The notes under the pieces: model-generated | Told to the model about the DNA's origin: nothing | What the model saw: the letters and a program-made list of their open reading frames with translations, nothing else | Database searches by the model: none | Assembly: GCA_051654865.1 (NCBI GenBank) | Contig: JBOFYV010000024.1 | Span: 62,001 to 126,000, forward strand | Length of the DNA: 64,000 nucleotides | DNA from: JBOFOR01 sp051654865 | GTDB taxonomy: Bacteria; Bacillota; Clostridia; Peptostreptococcales; Peptostreptococcaceae | Reading direction: 5' to 3' | Shown here: positions 38,301-46,942 of the stretch, piece by piece | Layout of the letters: each line of letters starts with the position of its first letter | Numbering within the stretch: position 1 is the stretch's first letter | Program-made: the position numbers and the translations under genes

Positions 38301-38986
38301 TAGACCATGCAATAGAAAAAGGTATAGGTATGGTTTCTATGTGGTCTATAAATAGAGATTCTAAAGCTCAAGATAATCAAGGTATAAACAATGCTTATGA
38401 GCATACTAACTTAATGAAAAAGTTTGGGGAAGAGTCAACAACTCCAGAACCAGAGGTAAATCAAGCGCCAGTATTTAAGGGAATTGAAGATAAAACAATA
38501 AACTTAGGTGATAACTTTGATAAATTAGCTGGAGTAACAGCAAGCGATAAGGAAGATGGAGATTTAACATCTAAAATAACAGTAAAGGGAAATGTAGATA
38601 TAAATAAAGTTGGTAAATATACATTAACTTACTCTGTAACTGATAGTGACGCTAAAGAAACTACTAAAACAAGAATGATAACTGTAAAAGATTCATCTAT
38701 AGTTGAAGATACTTATGATCCAACAAAAATATACTATGGTGGAGAAGTAGTAATCTACAAAGGTGAAAAATATACAGCTAAATGGTGGGTACAAGGCGAA
38801 AATCCAGATAAATCACAAGCTTGGGAAAAAGAAGTAACACCGAATGAAGATGGAAGTATAAACTATGAGGCTGGAATGGTATTTACTGGAGGAGAAACCG
38901 TTAAATATCAAGGGAAATTATACAAAGCTAAATGGTGGACAAATACAGTTCCAGGAAGTGATTCTTCGTGGGAAATGATTGGATAA
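35342..38986 (+). CDS. secreted bifunctional chitinase with two GH18 domains
   Basis: The 1214-aa protein has a signal peptide (~1-38). GH18 domain 1 (~50-470) has the DxxDxDxE motif with catalytic E185. A linker/Ig-like region (~475-620) and a DUF5011-type domain (~625-700) follow. GH18 domain 2 (~712-1035) has D849-L-D851-I-E853. Then come a second DUF5011-type domain and two short CBM5/12-like chitin-binding repeats containing AKWW. The two catalytic domains belong to different GH18 subgroups (DLDWE versus DLDIE), suggesting complementary attack on chitin. RBS AGGAGG, partly in a hairpin. It is the first gene of a two-chitinase operon under the c-di-GMP riboswitch; the second gene starts 20 bp later. 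Confidence 0.95.
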   Translation: MHIKRLKEKKKTIVVALIGSMLVSAGIPIVGLATASALEKEVEIVNTNSQKRNVMYYGDWSIWGGQGNFYPKDIPADQLTHLNFAFMDFDSNGNLVFTDKDAAVGAPVGQEGVQWGAPNAGVLIALQQLREENPNLKLGISLGGWSKSADFPIIAADQAKRTNFVNNVIKFVEYTNMDFVDLDWEFAGEVREPDKVDNKNDEGNPHASENDKENYIKLLDEFRVALDKKGVELGKTFELTVALPAPKKKVDAGIDVDRLFEIVDFANIMTYDMRGAWDEYSGHQTGLYPNPNEPLEGNNLSIDESVDYLIENGAESEKIVIGAAYYTRGWDKVSGGPDAKLPGLFGEAALTTKDADQTPSRGAINEASLTVGDGGRMSGVWSYRNLDKLKANYPGIKEYWDDIAKAPYLYDETTGKFFTYDNKRSIGEKTKYVNENNLGGVIGWMQSQDAPTTSTKRDELTKTTKEGLFGDTDLPKYEVVYSELDIDAIVTPYETEWGADRKGYEITIKNKEKAEESNEVLKEVERGAETIKAPKLYLKTDKPLNRGDHMAGTVTYENGYTIVDLKSVWEGKNIEQGQSYTLRLTGDAKIESIELAQRMSNNSPDMYKQTIYGEVTNPEKNQAPVLSGLYNKTIKVGDSFDKMAGVTATDKEDGDLTSKIKVIGNVDTSKEGKYELNYIVQDSKGLETAAERTITVEDVVVTPPQEDANFGVGQGIEWPSQVNAPFADMTAWNNGDFSNNGALNLNKIAQDTGVKFFNLGFIQSTGGVANGKVNWGWGGHELLSERHIDNAQYQGIKKAIKDIREIGGDITISLGGLNGVAPWEVTQDVDTLYNTYKEIVQGYGLTRLDLDIEDGATNKAHNIANAKAIKKVQDETNVDIVLTLAVMPTGLTSVQLDVLEAYLSQGVDVEVVNIMTMCYGVSVPDYAVGSVQAVDNTMMQVKEYFKKYANVELSNEQAYRKIGTTPSVGFEGSAHPIFDVEDTRMVVDHAIEKGIGMVSMWSINRDSKAQDNQGINNAYEHTNLMKKFGEESTTPEPEVNQAPVFKGIEDKTINLGDNFDKLAGVTASDKEDGDLTSKITVKGNVDINKVGKYTLTYSVTDSDAKETTKTRMITVKDSSIVEDTYDPTKIYYGGEVVIYKGEKYTAKWWVQGENPDKSQAWEKEVTPNEDGSINYEAGMVFTGGETVKYQGKLYKAKWWTNTVPGSDSSWEMIG

Positions 38987-39006
38987 ATTAATATTGGAGG
39001 ATATAT

Positions 39007-41637
39007 ATGAAGTTTAAAAGTATTAAAAGAGCAATGTCTTTAATAACAGCTTTAAGTATAGTATTATCACCAGCAGGTTCTTCAACATCATTTGCAAATA
39101 GCAAAGAAAAATCAGCTGTTGAAAATACTCAAAGTACAGATAAGGACTTAGAAAGAAAAATAGTAGGATATTTCCCAGAATGGGCCTACAAAAGCAAAGA
39201 GCATAACTACTTTGATGTAACAGACTTACAGTGGAATGATTTAACGCACATACAATACTCATTTGCTATGGTAGATGAAAAAACTAACCAAATAGCATTT
39301 GGAGATAAATTTGCAGCTATAGAAGAAGACTTTAGTGAACATGAAATGTCTTATAATGGTGAAAAAGTAATAATAGATGAAAAATTACCATACAAGGGAC
39401 ACTTCAATATACTAAATCAAATGAAGAAAAAAAATCCTGACGTGGATTTATTAATATCAGTAGGTGGATGGGCAGGATCAAGAGGATTCTATACAATGAT
39501 GGATACGGATCAAGGGATAGATACTTTTACAGATTCATGTGTAGATTTTATTAGAACATATGGATTTGATGGAGTAGATATAGACTTTGAGTTCCCATCA
39601 TCAACAAGTCAATCAGGAAACCCTGCAGACTTTGATTTATCAGAACCAAGAAGAAAAACAATAAACGCTAGATATAACTTAATGATGAAAACATTAAGAG
39701 AAAAAATAGATAAGGCTTCTAAAGAAGATGGAAAAGACTACTTATTAACGGCAGCGGTAAGTGCTTCGTCATGGGTATTAGGTGGAGTGGATTCTAACGA
39801 ATATGCTAGCTACTTAGATTTTTTAAGTATAATGTCTTATGACTATCATGGTGGATGGAATCAATTTGTTGAAAACCAAGCAAACATATATCCAGACCCA
39901 GCAGATAAAGAAACTGCAGGAATGATAATGCCAGTACTTGGTATGGATTGGTCATATAAGTACTACAGAGGAGTATTACCTCCAGAAAAGATATTAATGG
40001 GAATACCGTATTACACTAGAGGTTGGGAAAATGTTCAAGGTGGTAATGGTACAGGACTTCATGGAACTAGCAACACACCAGCAACAGGAAAGTACAATAT
40101 ATGGGGAGATCCAGATGAAAATGGTGGTATAATACCAGCAGGAGCAAACCCATTATGGCATGTACTTAACTTAATGGAACAAGATTCAGAGTTGAAGGTA
40201 CATTGGGATGAGGTAGGTAAAGTTCCTTATATATGGCATAACAATGAAAAAGTATTTTTAACTTTTGAAAATGAGCAATCAATAGATGAAAGATTAAAAT
40301 ACATAGAAGAAAAGAATTTAGGTGGAGCGTTAATATGGGTAATGGATGGAGACTTTGGCTTAAATCCTAATCATGTAGAAGGTTCAACCGATATAAATGA
40401 AGGGAAATACACTTACGGAAACACATTAACAGAAAGATTAAGCAATGGATTAGATAAAATGGGACCAGCTAAAGAAACAACGGAAGGTAACTCAGGACTA
40501 GAAAAAATAGATGTAGATGTAGAGTTAAAAGGAAATTATGATCATCCAAACTACACATATGAGTTTATAATAAAGAATAATACAGGTGAAAAAATAAATG
40601 GTGGATGGGAATTAGCATTTGATTTACCAAAATCAGCGGTATTTAAATCTACTTGGGGTGGAACATTTACTTCAAAAGATAATGGAGATTTTAATAGAAT
40701 AACATTAAAATCATCAGGATGGCAAAACTTAGAGCCAGGTGCAACTACTAACCTTCAAGGTATGATAGGTCTGTGCTTCTCTGGAGTTAAGAACATAACA
40801 TTTAATGGTAAATCAGTATCAGGAGATGAAGGTGTAAACCCAGGTCCAGAGGAAAATGCGGCACCAGTAATAAATGGAGCGACTAATAAAACTATAAACA
40901 TTGGAGATAGATTCGATGAATTATTAGGAGTAACTGCTACAGATAAGGAAGATGGAGACTTAACATCATCTATAAAAGTATCAGGAAATGTAGAGACAAA
41001 CAAAGCTGGAAATTACACATTAACTTACAGTGTAGTAGATAGCAAAGGCTTAGCAACGAATGTTACAAGAATAATAACAGTAAAAGATAATACTCCTCAA
41101 CCTGAGCCAAATACATCACCAATATTAAATGGAGTAGTTGATAAGACTATAAATGTTGGAGATAGATTCGATAAAATGTCAGGAATAACTGCAACTGATA
41201 AAGAAGATGGAGATTTAACATCAGCTATAAAAGTAACAGGAAATTTAGATACAGATAAAGCAGGAAGTTATACATTAACTTACTCGGTAAGTGATAGTAA
41301 AGGGCTTACAACTAGCAAATCTAGAACAATAACAGTAAAATCAACTTCGGAAGAAGGAGATACTTATGATGCTACAAAGACATACTTACAAGGAGATACT
41401 GTAGTATATAAAGGAGATACGTATAAAGCTAAGTGGTGGGTTCAAGGAGAAGCACCAGATAAATCTGCCGCATGGGAAAAAGTAGTAGCGCCAAATGAAG
41501 ATGGAAGTATAAACTACGAGGCAGGAATGGTATTTAATGGTGGAGAAACTGTTAAGTATCAAGGAAAGATATATAAAGCTAAGTGGTGGACAAATACTGT
41601 TCCAGGAAGTGATTCTTCATGGGAGTTAGTAGGATAA
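39007..41637 (+). CDS. secreted chitinase, GH18 with CBM2-like and CBM5/12 domains
   Basis: The 876-aa protein has a signal peptide (~1-30) and a GH18 catalytic domain (~48-475) with DGVDIDFE, catalytic E195. A CBM2-like beta-sandwich (~505-605; YEFIIKNNTGEKINGGWELAF) follows, then two DUF5011-type domains (~620-780) and two CBM5/12-like repeats (~795-876). The last ~45 residues are nearly identical to the end of the upstream chitinase. The DFE version of the motif differs from both GH18 domains upstream, so the operon encodes three distinct catalytic domains. RBS TGGAGG. A terminator follows. Confidence 0.95.
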   Translation: MKFKSIKRAMSLITALSIVLSPAGSSTSFANSKEKSAVENTQSTDKDLERKIVGYFPEWAYKSKEHNYFDVTDLQWNDLTHIQYSFAMVDEKTNQIAFGDKFAAIEEDFSEHEMSYNGEKVIIDEKLPYKGHFNILNQMKKKNPDVDLLISVGGWAGSRGFYTMMDTDQGIDTFTDSCVDFIRTYGFDGVDIDFEFPSSTSQSGNPADFDLSEPRRKTINARYNLMMKTLREKIDKASKEDGKDYLLTAAVSASSWVLGGVDSNEYASYLDFLSIMSYDYHGGWNQFVENQANIYPDPADKETAGMIMPVLGMDWSYKYYRGVLPPEKILMGIPYYTRGWENVQGGNGTGLHGTSNTPATGKYNIWGDPDENGGIIPAGANPLWHVLNLMEQDSELKVHWDEVGKVPYIWHNNEKVFLTFENEQSIDERLKYIEEKNLGGALIWVMDGDFGLNPNHVEGSTDINEGKYTYGNTLTERLSNGLDKMGPAKETTEGNSGLEKIDVDVELKGNYDHPNYTYEFIIKNNTGEKINGGWELAFDLPKSAVFKSTWGGTFTSKDNGDFNRITLKSSGWQNLEPGATTNLQGMIGLCFSGVKNITFNGKSVSGDEGVNPGPEENAAPVINGATNKTINIGDRFDELLGVTATDKEDGDLTSSIKVSGNVETNKAGNYTLTYSVVDSKGLATNVTRIITVKDNTPQPEPNTSPILNGVVDKTINVGDRFDKMSGITATDKEDGDLTSAIKVTGNLDTDKAGSYTLTYSVSDSKGLTTSKSRTITVKSTSEEGDTYDATKTYLQGDTVVYKGDTYKAKWWVQGEAPDKSAAWEKVVAPNEDGSINYEAGMVFNGGETVKYQGKIYKAKWWTNTVPGSDSSWELVG

Positions 41638-41652
41638 ACTAAATATATTGTT

Positions 41653-41692
41653 TAAAAGAAGCTATAAATTAAATGATTTATAGCTTCTTTTG
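41653..41692 (+). terminator. terminator of the chitinase operon
   Basis: AAAAGAAGCTATAAA/TTTATAGCTTCTTTT perfect stem with an 8-nt loop. Confidence 0.93.
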
Positions 41693-41805
41693 TATGTCAA
41701 AATATTTATTTATGATTAAGTTAGTTTTATTTTAGAAATACATAAGAACTTGAAATCAGTATAACACATATATTAATAAAAAGAATAAAAGGAGGGAGAT
41801 TAAAA

Positions 41806-43038
41806 ATGAGTAAAGGCCTTTTAACAATAAATGTAATAGATAAAGAAACCCAATATGCAATAAAAGGCGCAAAGGTATCAATATATTATATACACCGAGG
41901 AACAAATGAATGGGAATTACTGTGTGATAATTTAAATACAGATATATCAGGGCAAGTAAGAAAAATTAGAGTATACGCACCTGATATAATATTTTCACAA
42001 GTACCAGAAAGTATAGAAAAACCGTATAGCAGATACGTAATAGAGGTAACAAAAGATGGATATAATCCAGAAAAAATAATAGGGACTCAAGTACTACCAT
42101 GTATAGAAGCAATACAAACAGTTGAGCTAAATAAAATTGGTAAAGAAAAGTCAGTTAATAATATAGAGTATAATATAGAAGAGCATATATTATATCAAGG
42201 ATATGAGCCTAAAATAATGGAAGATGAAATAAAACCAACATTTGTACTGAGTAAGGTAGTAGTACCAGAGTTTATAATTGTTCATGATGGACTTCCTACA
42301 AATAAGAATGCGCCTGATTATTGGATTTACTTTAAAGATTATATAAAGAATGTAGCAAGTTCAGAAATATATGCTACATGGCCAAAGAGTACAATATATG
42401 CAAATATTGTAGCTATAATATCATTTACTTTAAATAGAGTGTATACAGAATGGTATAAGGGGCAGGGATACAAATTTACTATTACATCTACAACACAGTA
42501 TGACCATAAATTTATATATAATAGGAATATATTTGATACAATAGATAGAGCCGTAGATGATATATTTAATCTTTATGTAACAAGAGGAGAGAATAGACAG
42601 CCTTTATTAACTCAATATTGTGATGGAAAACAAACTCAATGTCCAGGTCATATGACTCAGTGGGGTAGTAAATATTTAGGAGAACAAGGGTACTCATTTG
42701 ATCAAATACTTGAATATTACTATGGATATGATATTGAATATCATAGAGCACCAATTGTTTCAGGGGTACCTAGTTCATATCCGGGATATGATTTATCTAG
42801 AGGAAGCAGAGGTGAAGATGTAAAAACTATACAAAAACAGCTAAATGGTATATCAAAAGGGTATCCAGCAGTAGGCAAATTAGATGAGGACGGTATATAT
42901 GGAAAAAGCACAGAAGAAAGTGTAAAGACTTTCCAAAAAATATTTGATTTACCTCAAACTGGAGTTGTTAACTTTGCCACATGGTATGAAATATCTAGAG
43001 TGTATGTAGCTGTAAGTAAGATAGGGGCATATCAATAA
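41806..43038 (+). CDS. sleC: SleC-like spore cortex-lytic enzyme
   Basis: The 410-aa protein matches, from memory, Clostridioides difficile SleC across its length. It has an N-terminal pro-region with a beta-sandwich (LTINVIDKETQYAIKGAKVSI) and a SpoIID-like lytic transglycosylase domain (~150-320) with probable catalytic E187 (ASSEIYATWP), QYCDGKQTQCPG and QWGSKYLGEQGY. The peptidoglycan-binding domain (~325-405) contains GSRGEDVKTIQKQLN and DGIYGKSTEESVKTFQ. SleC is made as a zymogen in the spore, activated by CspB at germination, and degrades cortex. RBS GGAGGG. Whether this is the only sleC of the genome or a paralog cannot be told here. Confidence 0.9.
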   Translation: MSKGLLTINVIDKETQYAIKGAKVSIYYIHRGTNEWELLCDNLNTDISGQVRKIRVYAPDIIFSQVPESIEKPYSRYVIEVTKDGYNPEKIIGTQVLPCIEAIQTVELNKIGKEKSVNNIEYNIEEHILYQGYEPKIMEDEIKPTFVLSKVVVPEFIIVHDGLPTNKNAPDYWIYFKDYIKNVASSEIYATWPKSTIYANIVAIISFTLNRVYTEWYKGQGYKFTITSTTQYDHKFIYNRNIFDTIDRAVDDIFNLYVTRGENRQPLLTQYCDGKQTQCPGHMTQWGSKYLGEQGYSFDQILEYYYGYDIEYHRAPIVSGVPSSYPGYDLSRGSRGEDVKTIQKQLNGISKGYPAVGKLDEDGIYGKSTEESVKTFQKIFDLPQTGVVNFATWYEISRVYVAVSKIGAYQ

Positions 43039-43105
43039 AATAAAATGTTTAAAGTGATATAAATAGGGTATATAATCCTATATAATAATTTTGGAGGAGA
43101 AGATA

Positions 43106-43534
43106 ATGCAGAAAATTTTCAAAATATCATCGTTCTATTTATTTTTAGGATTGATACTAGGGGTATTCTATAGAGAGTTTACAAAGTTTAATGATTTTAC
43201 AGGTGCAACAACATTAGGGGTAGCTCATTCACATGTACTAGTACTAGGGTTTGTATTTTTTATAATAGTGTTATTACTAGAAAAGAACTTCTTTGTATCT
43301 AGAATAAAAAATTTTAAAACTTGGATTATAACATACAACGTAGGTCTTATTTACTTAATCTCGGTATTAGTATTTAGAGGTATACTACAAGTGCAAGGAA
43401 GTGATTTTGCAGGGCTTAGCCATATAGCAGGTCTAGGGCATGCGATTTTAGGTATATCACTAATTTGGTTTAGTGTTATAGTTAATAAAGCAGTAAAACT
43501 TTATGATATAGAAACTAAGGAAAATAATATATAA
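43106..43534 (+). CDS. DUF2871 family membrane protein
   Basis: The 142-aa protein has four hydrophobic helices and the motifs GVFYREFTK, VAHSHVLVLG (conserved histidines) and RGILQVQGSDFAGLSHIAGLGH of DUF2871. Function unknown. The start is the ATG after GGAGGAG; the TTG 15 nt upstream would overlap that ribosome site. A terminator follows. It is separated from sleC by 67 bp with no obvious terminator between them. Confidence 0.85.
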   Translation: MQKIFKISSFYLFLGLILGVFYREFTKFNDFTGATTLGVAHSHVLVLGFVFFIIVLLLEKNFFVSRIKNFKTWIITYNVGLIYLISVLVFRGILQVQGSDFAGLSHIAGLGHAILGISLIWFSVIVNKAVKLYDIETKENNI

Positions 43535-43537
43535 AAT

Positions 43538-43578
43538 AAAAAGAAACTATTCATATAATTTGGATAGTTTCTTTTTAT
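43538..43578. terminator. bidirectional terminator
   Basis: AAAAAGAAACTATTC/GATAGTTTCTTTTT stem between convergent genes. Confidence 0.9.
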
Positions 43579-43598
43579 TTTATATATTATGATTAAAA

Positions 43599-43943
43599 TT
43601 ATTTAACAGCAGCAGTAACAGTCATTTCAACTAATAGACATTCTCTAGCCATTTTTGCTTCAACACAAGCTCTAGCTGGTTCATACCCATCTTCAATCCA
43701 TGCATCCCAAACTGAATTCATATCAGCGAAATCTTTCATATCTTTTATATATATAGTAACTGATAACATATGTCTTTTATCAGAACCATATTTATTTAAT
43801 AAATCTTCTATTTTAGAAAGTACTTGTAGTGTTTGTTCTTTTATATCACCTTCAGCGTGTACTTGTCCACATAGGTAAACTGTATTATTATGAACTACAG
43901 CCCTACTCATTCTTCCTGTATTTTCGTATCTTTTAATTTCCAT
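43599..43943 (-). CDS. RidA-family enamine/imine deaminase-like protein
   Basis: This 114-aa protein has the RidA/YjgF fold signatures VHNNTVYLCGQV, a central VTIYIKDMKDFADMNSVWDAWI helix and the active-site region PARACVEAKMARECLLVEMTVTAAV with the conserved Arg. RidA proteins hydrolyse reactive 2-aminoacrylate-type enamines. The gene is short, trimer-forming in the family, and monocistronic. RBS AGGAGG. Confidence 0.93.
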   Translation of the reverse strand: MEIKRYENTGRMSRAVVHNNTVYLCGQVHAEGDIKEQTLQVLSKIEDLLNKYGSDKRHMLSVTIYIKDMKDFADMNSVWDAWIEDGYEPARACVEAKMARECLLVEMTVTAAVK

Positions 43944-44235
43944 TATGTAGCCTCCTATAAAGTCAGATAGATTGATTATATAATAAAAAAGTAATTTAGT
44001 CTATAAATCTTATAATGTCTATTATTTTAATTTAAATATTTATTACAATACTATTATTACAAAATGTATTTTCTTTCATACTAATATATAAATTACTTTA
44101 ATTTGTATTTATATGCAAATATTATTTTATTGAAAGGCTTAAAATATATTATAAGAAATTAAATGATTAAAATTAAAATGAAATAATTATGATATAATGT
44201 ATAATTATATTAAATACAAGTAATGGAGAGATTAT

Positions 44236-44913
44236 ATGAAGAAAAAATACATAATAATTATACTATCTATTATAGTGATTTTGTGTGGTTTATTTATATT
44301 CATAAACCCAACTAATACAACAATAGAACCCAATGTAAATGAAAAACTAGAAGATAACAGTGATAAAAATCAAGAAAATACAAAAGAAGAAATTAAATTT
44401 CTAAAAGAAATAGTAGGAATAAAAGCTGAACAAGTTGAGTTAGTGAACAATCCGGTAGGATTAAAAGGAGAATTTATAGCACCAAGAGAGGCTATATTAA
44501 AGGGGGTAGATTACTTTTTAAAGGATACTAAAAATAGTAAGATGGAAAATATAGAAATAGATATAGGTAAAGGATACATTTATCTAAGAACTACTTATAA
44601 AGTAAACTCATTTATAAGTACACCAATAGAGGTTAAAGTTAAACCATCTTTAGATGAATCTAAAAACTTAGTATTACAAGTATATGAATTTAAATTCTTA
44701 GATTTAAATATACCAAACTGGATAGTAAATATAGGTGTGGAAAGTTTTATTAAAGATTGGTTCCCAAAAGACAAAGACATAAAGGTAACATTTGATGAAG
44801 GAAAAGTAATAATAGATAAAAGTAATTTTGAAAGCTTAACATTAAATAAGATTTCAATAGAATCTAGTGGTATGAGAATAGATATGATTATAAATTTAGA
44901 AAAAATAATATAA
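44236..44913 (+). CDS. membrane-anchored protein, LmeA/YpmS-like (tentative)
   Basis: The 225-aa protein has one N-terminal membrane helix (~5-24), a charged Asn/Glu-rich spacer (~30-50) and an extracytoplasmic domain dominated by alternating beta strands (GYIYLRTTYKV, IEVKVKPS, LVLQVYEFKFLDLNIPNWI). The pattern, with a final IDMIINLEK strand, recalls LmeA (DUF2993) or YpmS (DUF2140) lipid-binding domains. The family call is by appearance only. The 291 bp upstream are plain AT-rich sequence with no other feature seen. A terminator follows. Confidence 0.6.
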   Translation: MKKKYIIIILSIIVILCGLFIFINPTNTTIEPNVNEKLEDNSDKNQENTKEEIKFLKEIVGIKAEQVELVNNPVGLKGEFIAPREAILKGVDYFLKDTKNSKMENIEIDIGKGYIYLRTTYKVNSFISTPIEVKVKPSLDESKNLVLQVYEFKFLDLNIPNWIVNIGVESFIKDWFPKDKDIKVTFDEGKVIIDKSNFESLTLNKISIESSGMRIDMIINLEKII

Positions 44914-44919
44914 GAAAAT

Positions 44920-44960
44920 AAAAATAGCTATAGTATCAGATGGTAATATAGCTATTTTAT
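44920..44960. terminator. bidirectional terminator
   Basis: AAAATAGCTATA/TATAGCTATTTT stem between convergent genes. Confidence 0.88.
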
Positions 44961-44986
44961 TTACTTATTTTATTTGTTGCATTTGA

Positions 44987-46366
44987 TTACATTACATAGT
45001 CATTAGATATATCCTTTTTTTCTTCTAATTTATCATTAGTTTTAGGTAGGATACTAAATAGTAATATAGAAGACAAGAATAACATCACTATATCTGTAAT
45101 AGGCTGTGCATAGATAAACCCAGAAAATCCAAAAGTTTTATTAAGTAGTATTAAAAGAGGCATATAAAGTATTCCTTGTCTTGATATAGATAAAATAAAA
45201 GCGACTATAACTTTACCCATAGATTGGGCTGAAGTAGTAGCTATCATTTGACCTCCAACAAAAGGAAGCGATATTATTAATGCTTTAAGTATTGTAGCAC
45301 CTTTATTTATAACCTCTGCATCATTTATAAATAATCCAATTAAAGAGTTTGCAAATATACCAAATATTAGAGCTAGGCATAAACCGATTATAGATGTAAT
45401 TGTTATACCCTTTTGTATAATTTCTTTTACTCTAGGAATATTTTTGCTTCCATAGTTATATCCAACTAAAGGTTGGCATCCAGCAGAGAATCCCATAAAT
45501 ACAAATGTACCAATAGTCATTATCTTCATAGCAACCCCCATACCAGCAACAGTTAAAGTGCCATATTGAATAGCAATATTATTAGCAATAACAGTAGCAA
45601 CTCCCATTAGCATTTGATTTAATGAAGCAGGTATTCCAATTGTGAATATTTCCTTGAAAATAACTTTATCGTATTTAAATTTCTTTAAGTTTATTTTTAA
45701 AGTTGTCTTTCCACATGTATAAGCATATATAAAATATATTAGTGTAGATGCTTGACCGATTACGGTAGCAATCGCAGCACCTGTTATTTCAAGCTTAAAT
45801 CCAAATATAAGTACAGGATCTAGAATTATATTTACAACAGTTCCAAGAGTAAGGCCTATAACAGATTGCATTATATTTCCTTCAGAACGAAGAAGTTGAC
45901 CTAATGCATAACTACACATAACAGGTATAGCACCAATAAACATTATAAATATATACTTATAAGTATAATTAAAGGTAGCATCATTTGCGCCAAGCCCTTT
46001 TGCAAGAGTTGGAGATATAGCCATACCACCTATCATAACGACTAGACTCATTAGAATTAAAATGCCAGTTGCTATTGAAATGGTTTTATTAGCCTCGTTA
46101 TAATTTTTTTCTCCAATACATCTAGAAATATATGAAGAAGACCCAGAACCGACTATACCAGCAATTGCCATAAGCATCATAAAAACTGGAAGTGATATAT
46201 TAGATGCAGCTAATTGATTAGGATCCCCTAGCATTCCTATAAAATATGTATCAACTAAGTTATATAGAACTTGAATCATCATACCCATTACCATAGGTAT
46301 AGACAATTTAAATATTGCCGTTGAGATTTTTTCATCTCTTAAGAGAGTAATTTTTTTATCTTCCAC
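44987..46366 (-). CDS. MATE family multidrug efflux transporter
   Basis: The 459-aa protein has 12 hydrophobic segments and the MATE hallmarks SIPMVMGMMIQVLYNLVDTYFIGMLG near the N-terminus and a second homologous half starting near GIPASLNQMLMGVATVIANN. MATE pumps export cationic drugs using Na+ or H+ gradients. It starts 10 bp after the marR-type gene on the same strand, a classic regulator-pump operon. Confidence 0.94.
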   Translation of the reverse strand: MEDKKITLLRDEKISTAIFKLSIPMVMGMMIQVLYNLVDTYFIGMLGDPNQLAASNISLPVFMMLMAIAGIVGSGSSSYISRCIGEKNYNEANKTISIATGILILMSLVVMIGGMAISPTLAKGLGANDATFNYTYKYIFIMFIGAIPVMCSYALGQLLRSEGNIMQSVIGLTLGTVVNIILDPVLIFGFKLEITGAAIATVIGQASTLIYFIYAYTCGKTTLKINLKKFKYDKVIFKEIFTIGIPASLNQMLMGVATVIANNIAIQYGTLTVAGMGVAMKIMTIGTFVFMGFSAGCQPLVGYNYGSKNIPRVKEIIQKGITITSIIGLCLALIFGIFANSLIGLFINDAEVINKGATILKALIISLPFVGGQMIATTSAQSMGKVIVAFILSISRQGILYMPLLILLNKTFGFSGFIYAQPITDIVMLFLSSILLFSILPKTNDKLEEKKDISNDYVM

Positions 46367-46376
46367 ATTTAACCTC

Positions 46377-46823
46377 CTATTTAAAATTATTTTTATTTTT
46401 CATACAGAAACTAGATAGTAACTGTAATGCAGAATTTATATCTTCTTTTTCAGATTCTGTCATATTGTCAAACATACTATTTACACCTTTATATAAATTT
46501 TGCTCGAGCTTTATTGCTATATCGATACCTTTCTTAGTTAAATCTAGATGAACAGATCTTTTATCTGTCTCATCTTTAAATTTTATAATATATCCATAAT
46601 TTACCAAGGTGTCAACAGAAGTAGTAAAAGCTCCTTTTTGAATGCCGATATAAGAATTAATTTTATTCATTTGTCTATGCTCGTGTTTATATACAAAAAG
46701 TAGTATTTTTGCATGGGTTTCATTGAGAGTAGAATCAAATTCTTTTATTGAAGAATATCTAAATATGTTTTTAGTAAAATGATGTATAACCATAAAGTTT
46801 TCTAGAAAATTTAAGTTTTGCAT
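46377..46823 (-). CDS. MarR family transcriptional regulator
   Basis: From this ATG the protein is 148 aa with a MarR winged helix: LNETHAKILLFVYKHEHRQMNKINSYIGIQKGAFTTSVDTLVNYGYI, then the wing DETDKRSVHLDLTKKG. The ATG follows AAAGGA; a TTG 15 nt upstream overlaps that site. A perfect inverted repeat lies just upstream, so autorepression with the MATE pump is likely. Confidence 0.92.
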   Translation of the reverse strand: MQNLNFLENFMVIHHFTKNIFRYSSIKEFDSTLNETHAKILLFVYKHEHRQMNKINSYIGIQKGAFTTSVDTLVNYGYIIKFKDETDKRSVHLDLTKKGIDIAIKLEQNLYKGVNSMFDNMTESEKEDINSALQLLSSFCMKNKNNFK

Positions 46824-46836
46824 ATACAATCCTTTC

Positions 46837-46862
46837 AAAATAGTTTTATTTAAAACTATTTT
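46837..46862. promoter_or_regulatory. MarR operator candidate
   Basis: AAAATAGTTTT and AAAACTATTTT are perfect 11-bp inverted repeats with a 4-bp spacer, starting 14 bp upstream of the marR start codon. The size and symmetry suit a MarR dimer. Confidence 0.7.
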
Positions 46863-46942
46863 ATATTAAATATTTATCCATTACAAGATGTATTAAACAA
46901 AAAAAGTTCTATTTAAAAGTATAATTTATAAATTACAAGTAA

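Noticed and set aside
43944..44235. Possible hidden small gene or RNA in the 291-bp gap
   Set aside because: Only AT-rich sequence with short interrupted frames and no hairpin with a plausible ribosome site or conserved motif was seen; likewise for 55074-55362, 48723-48937 and 15504-15726.
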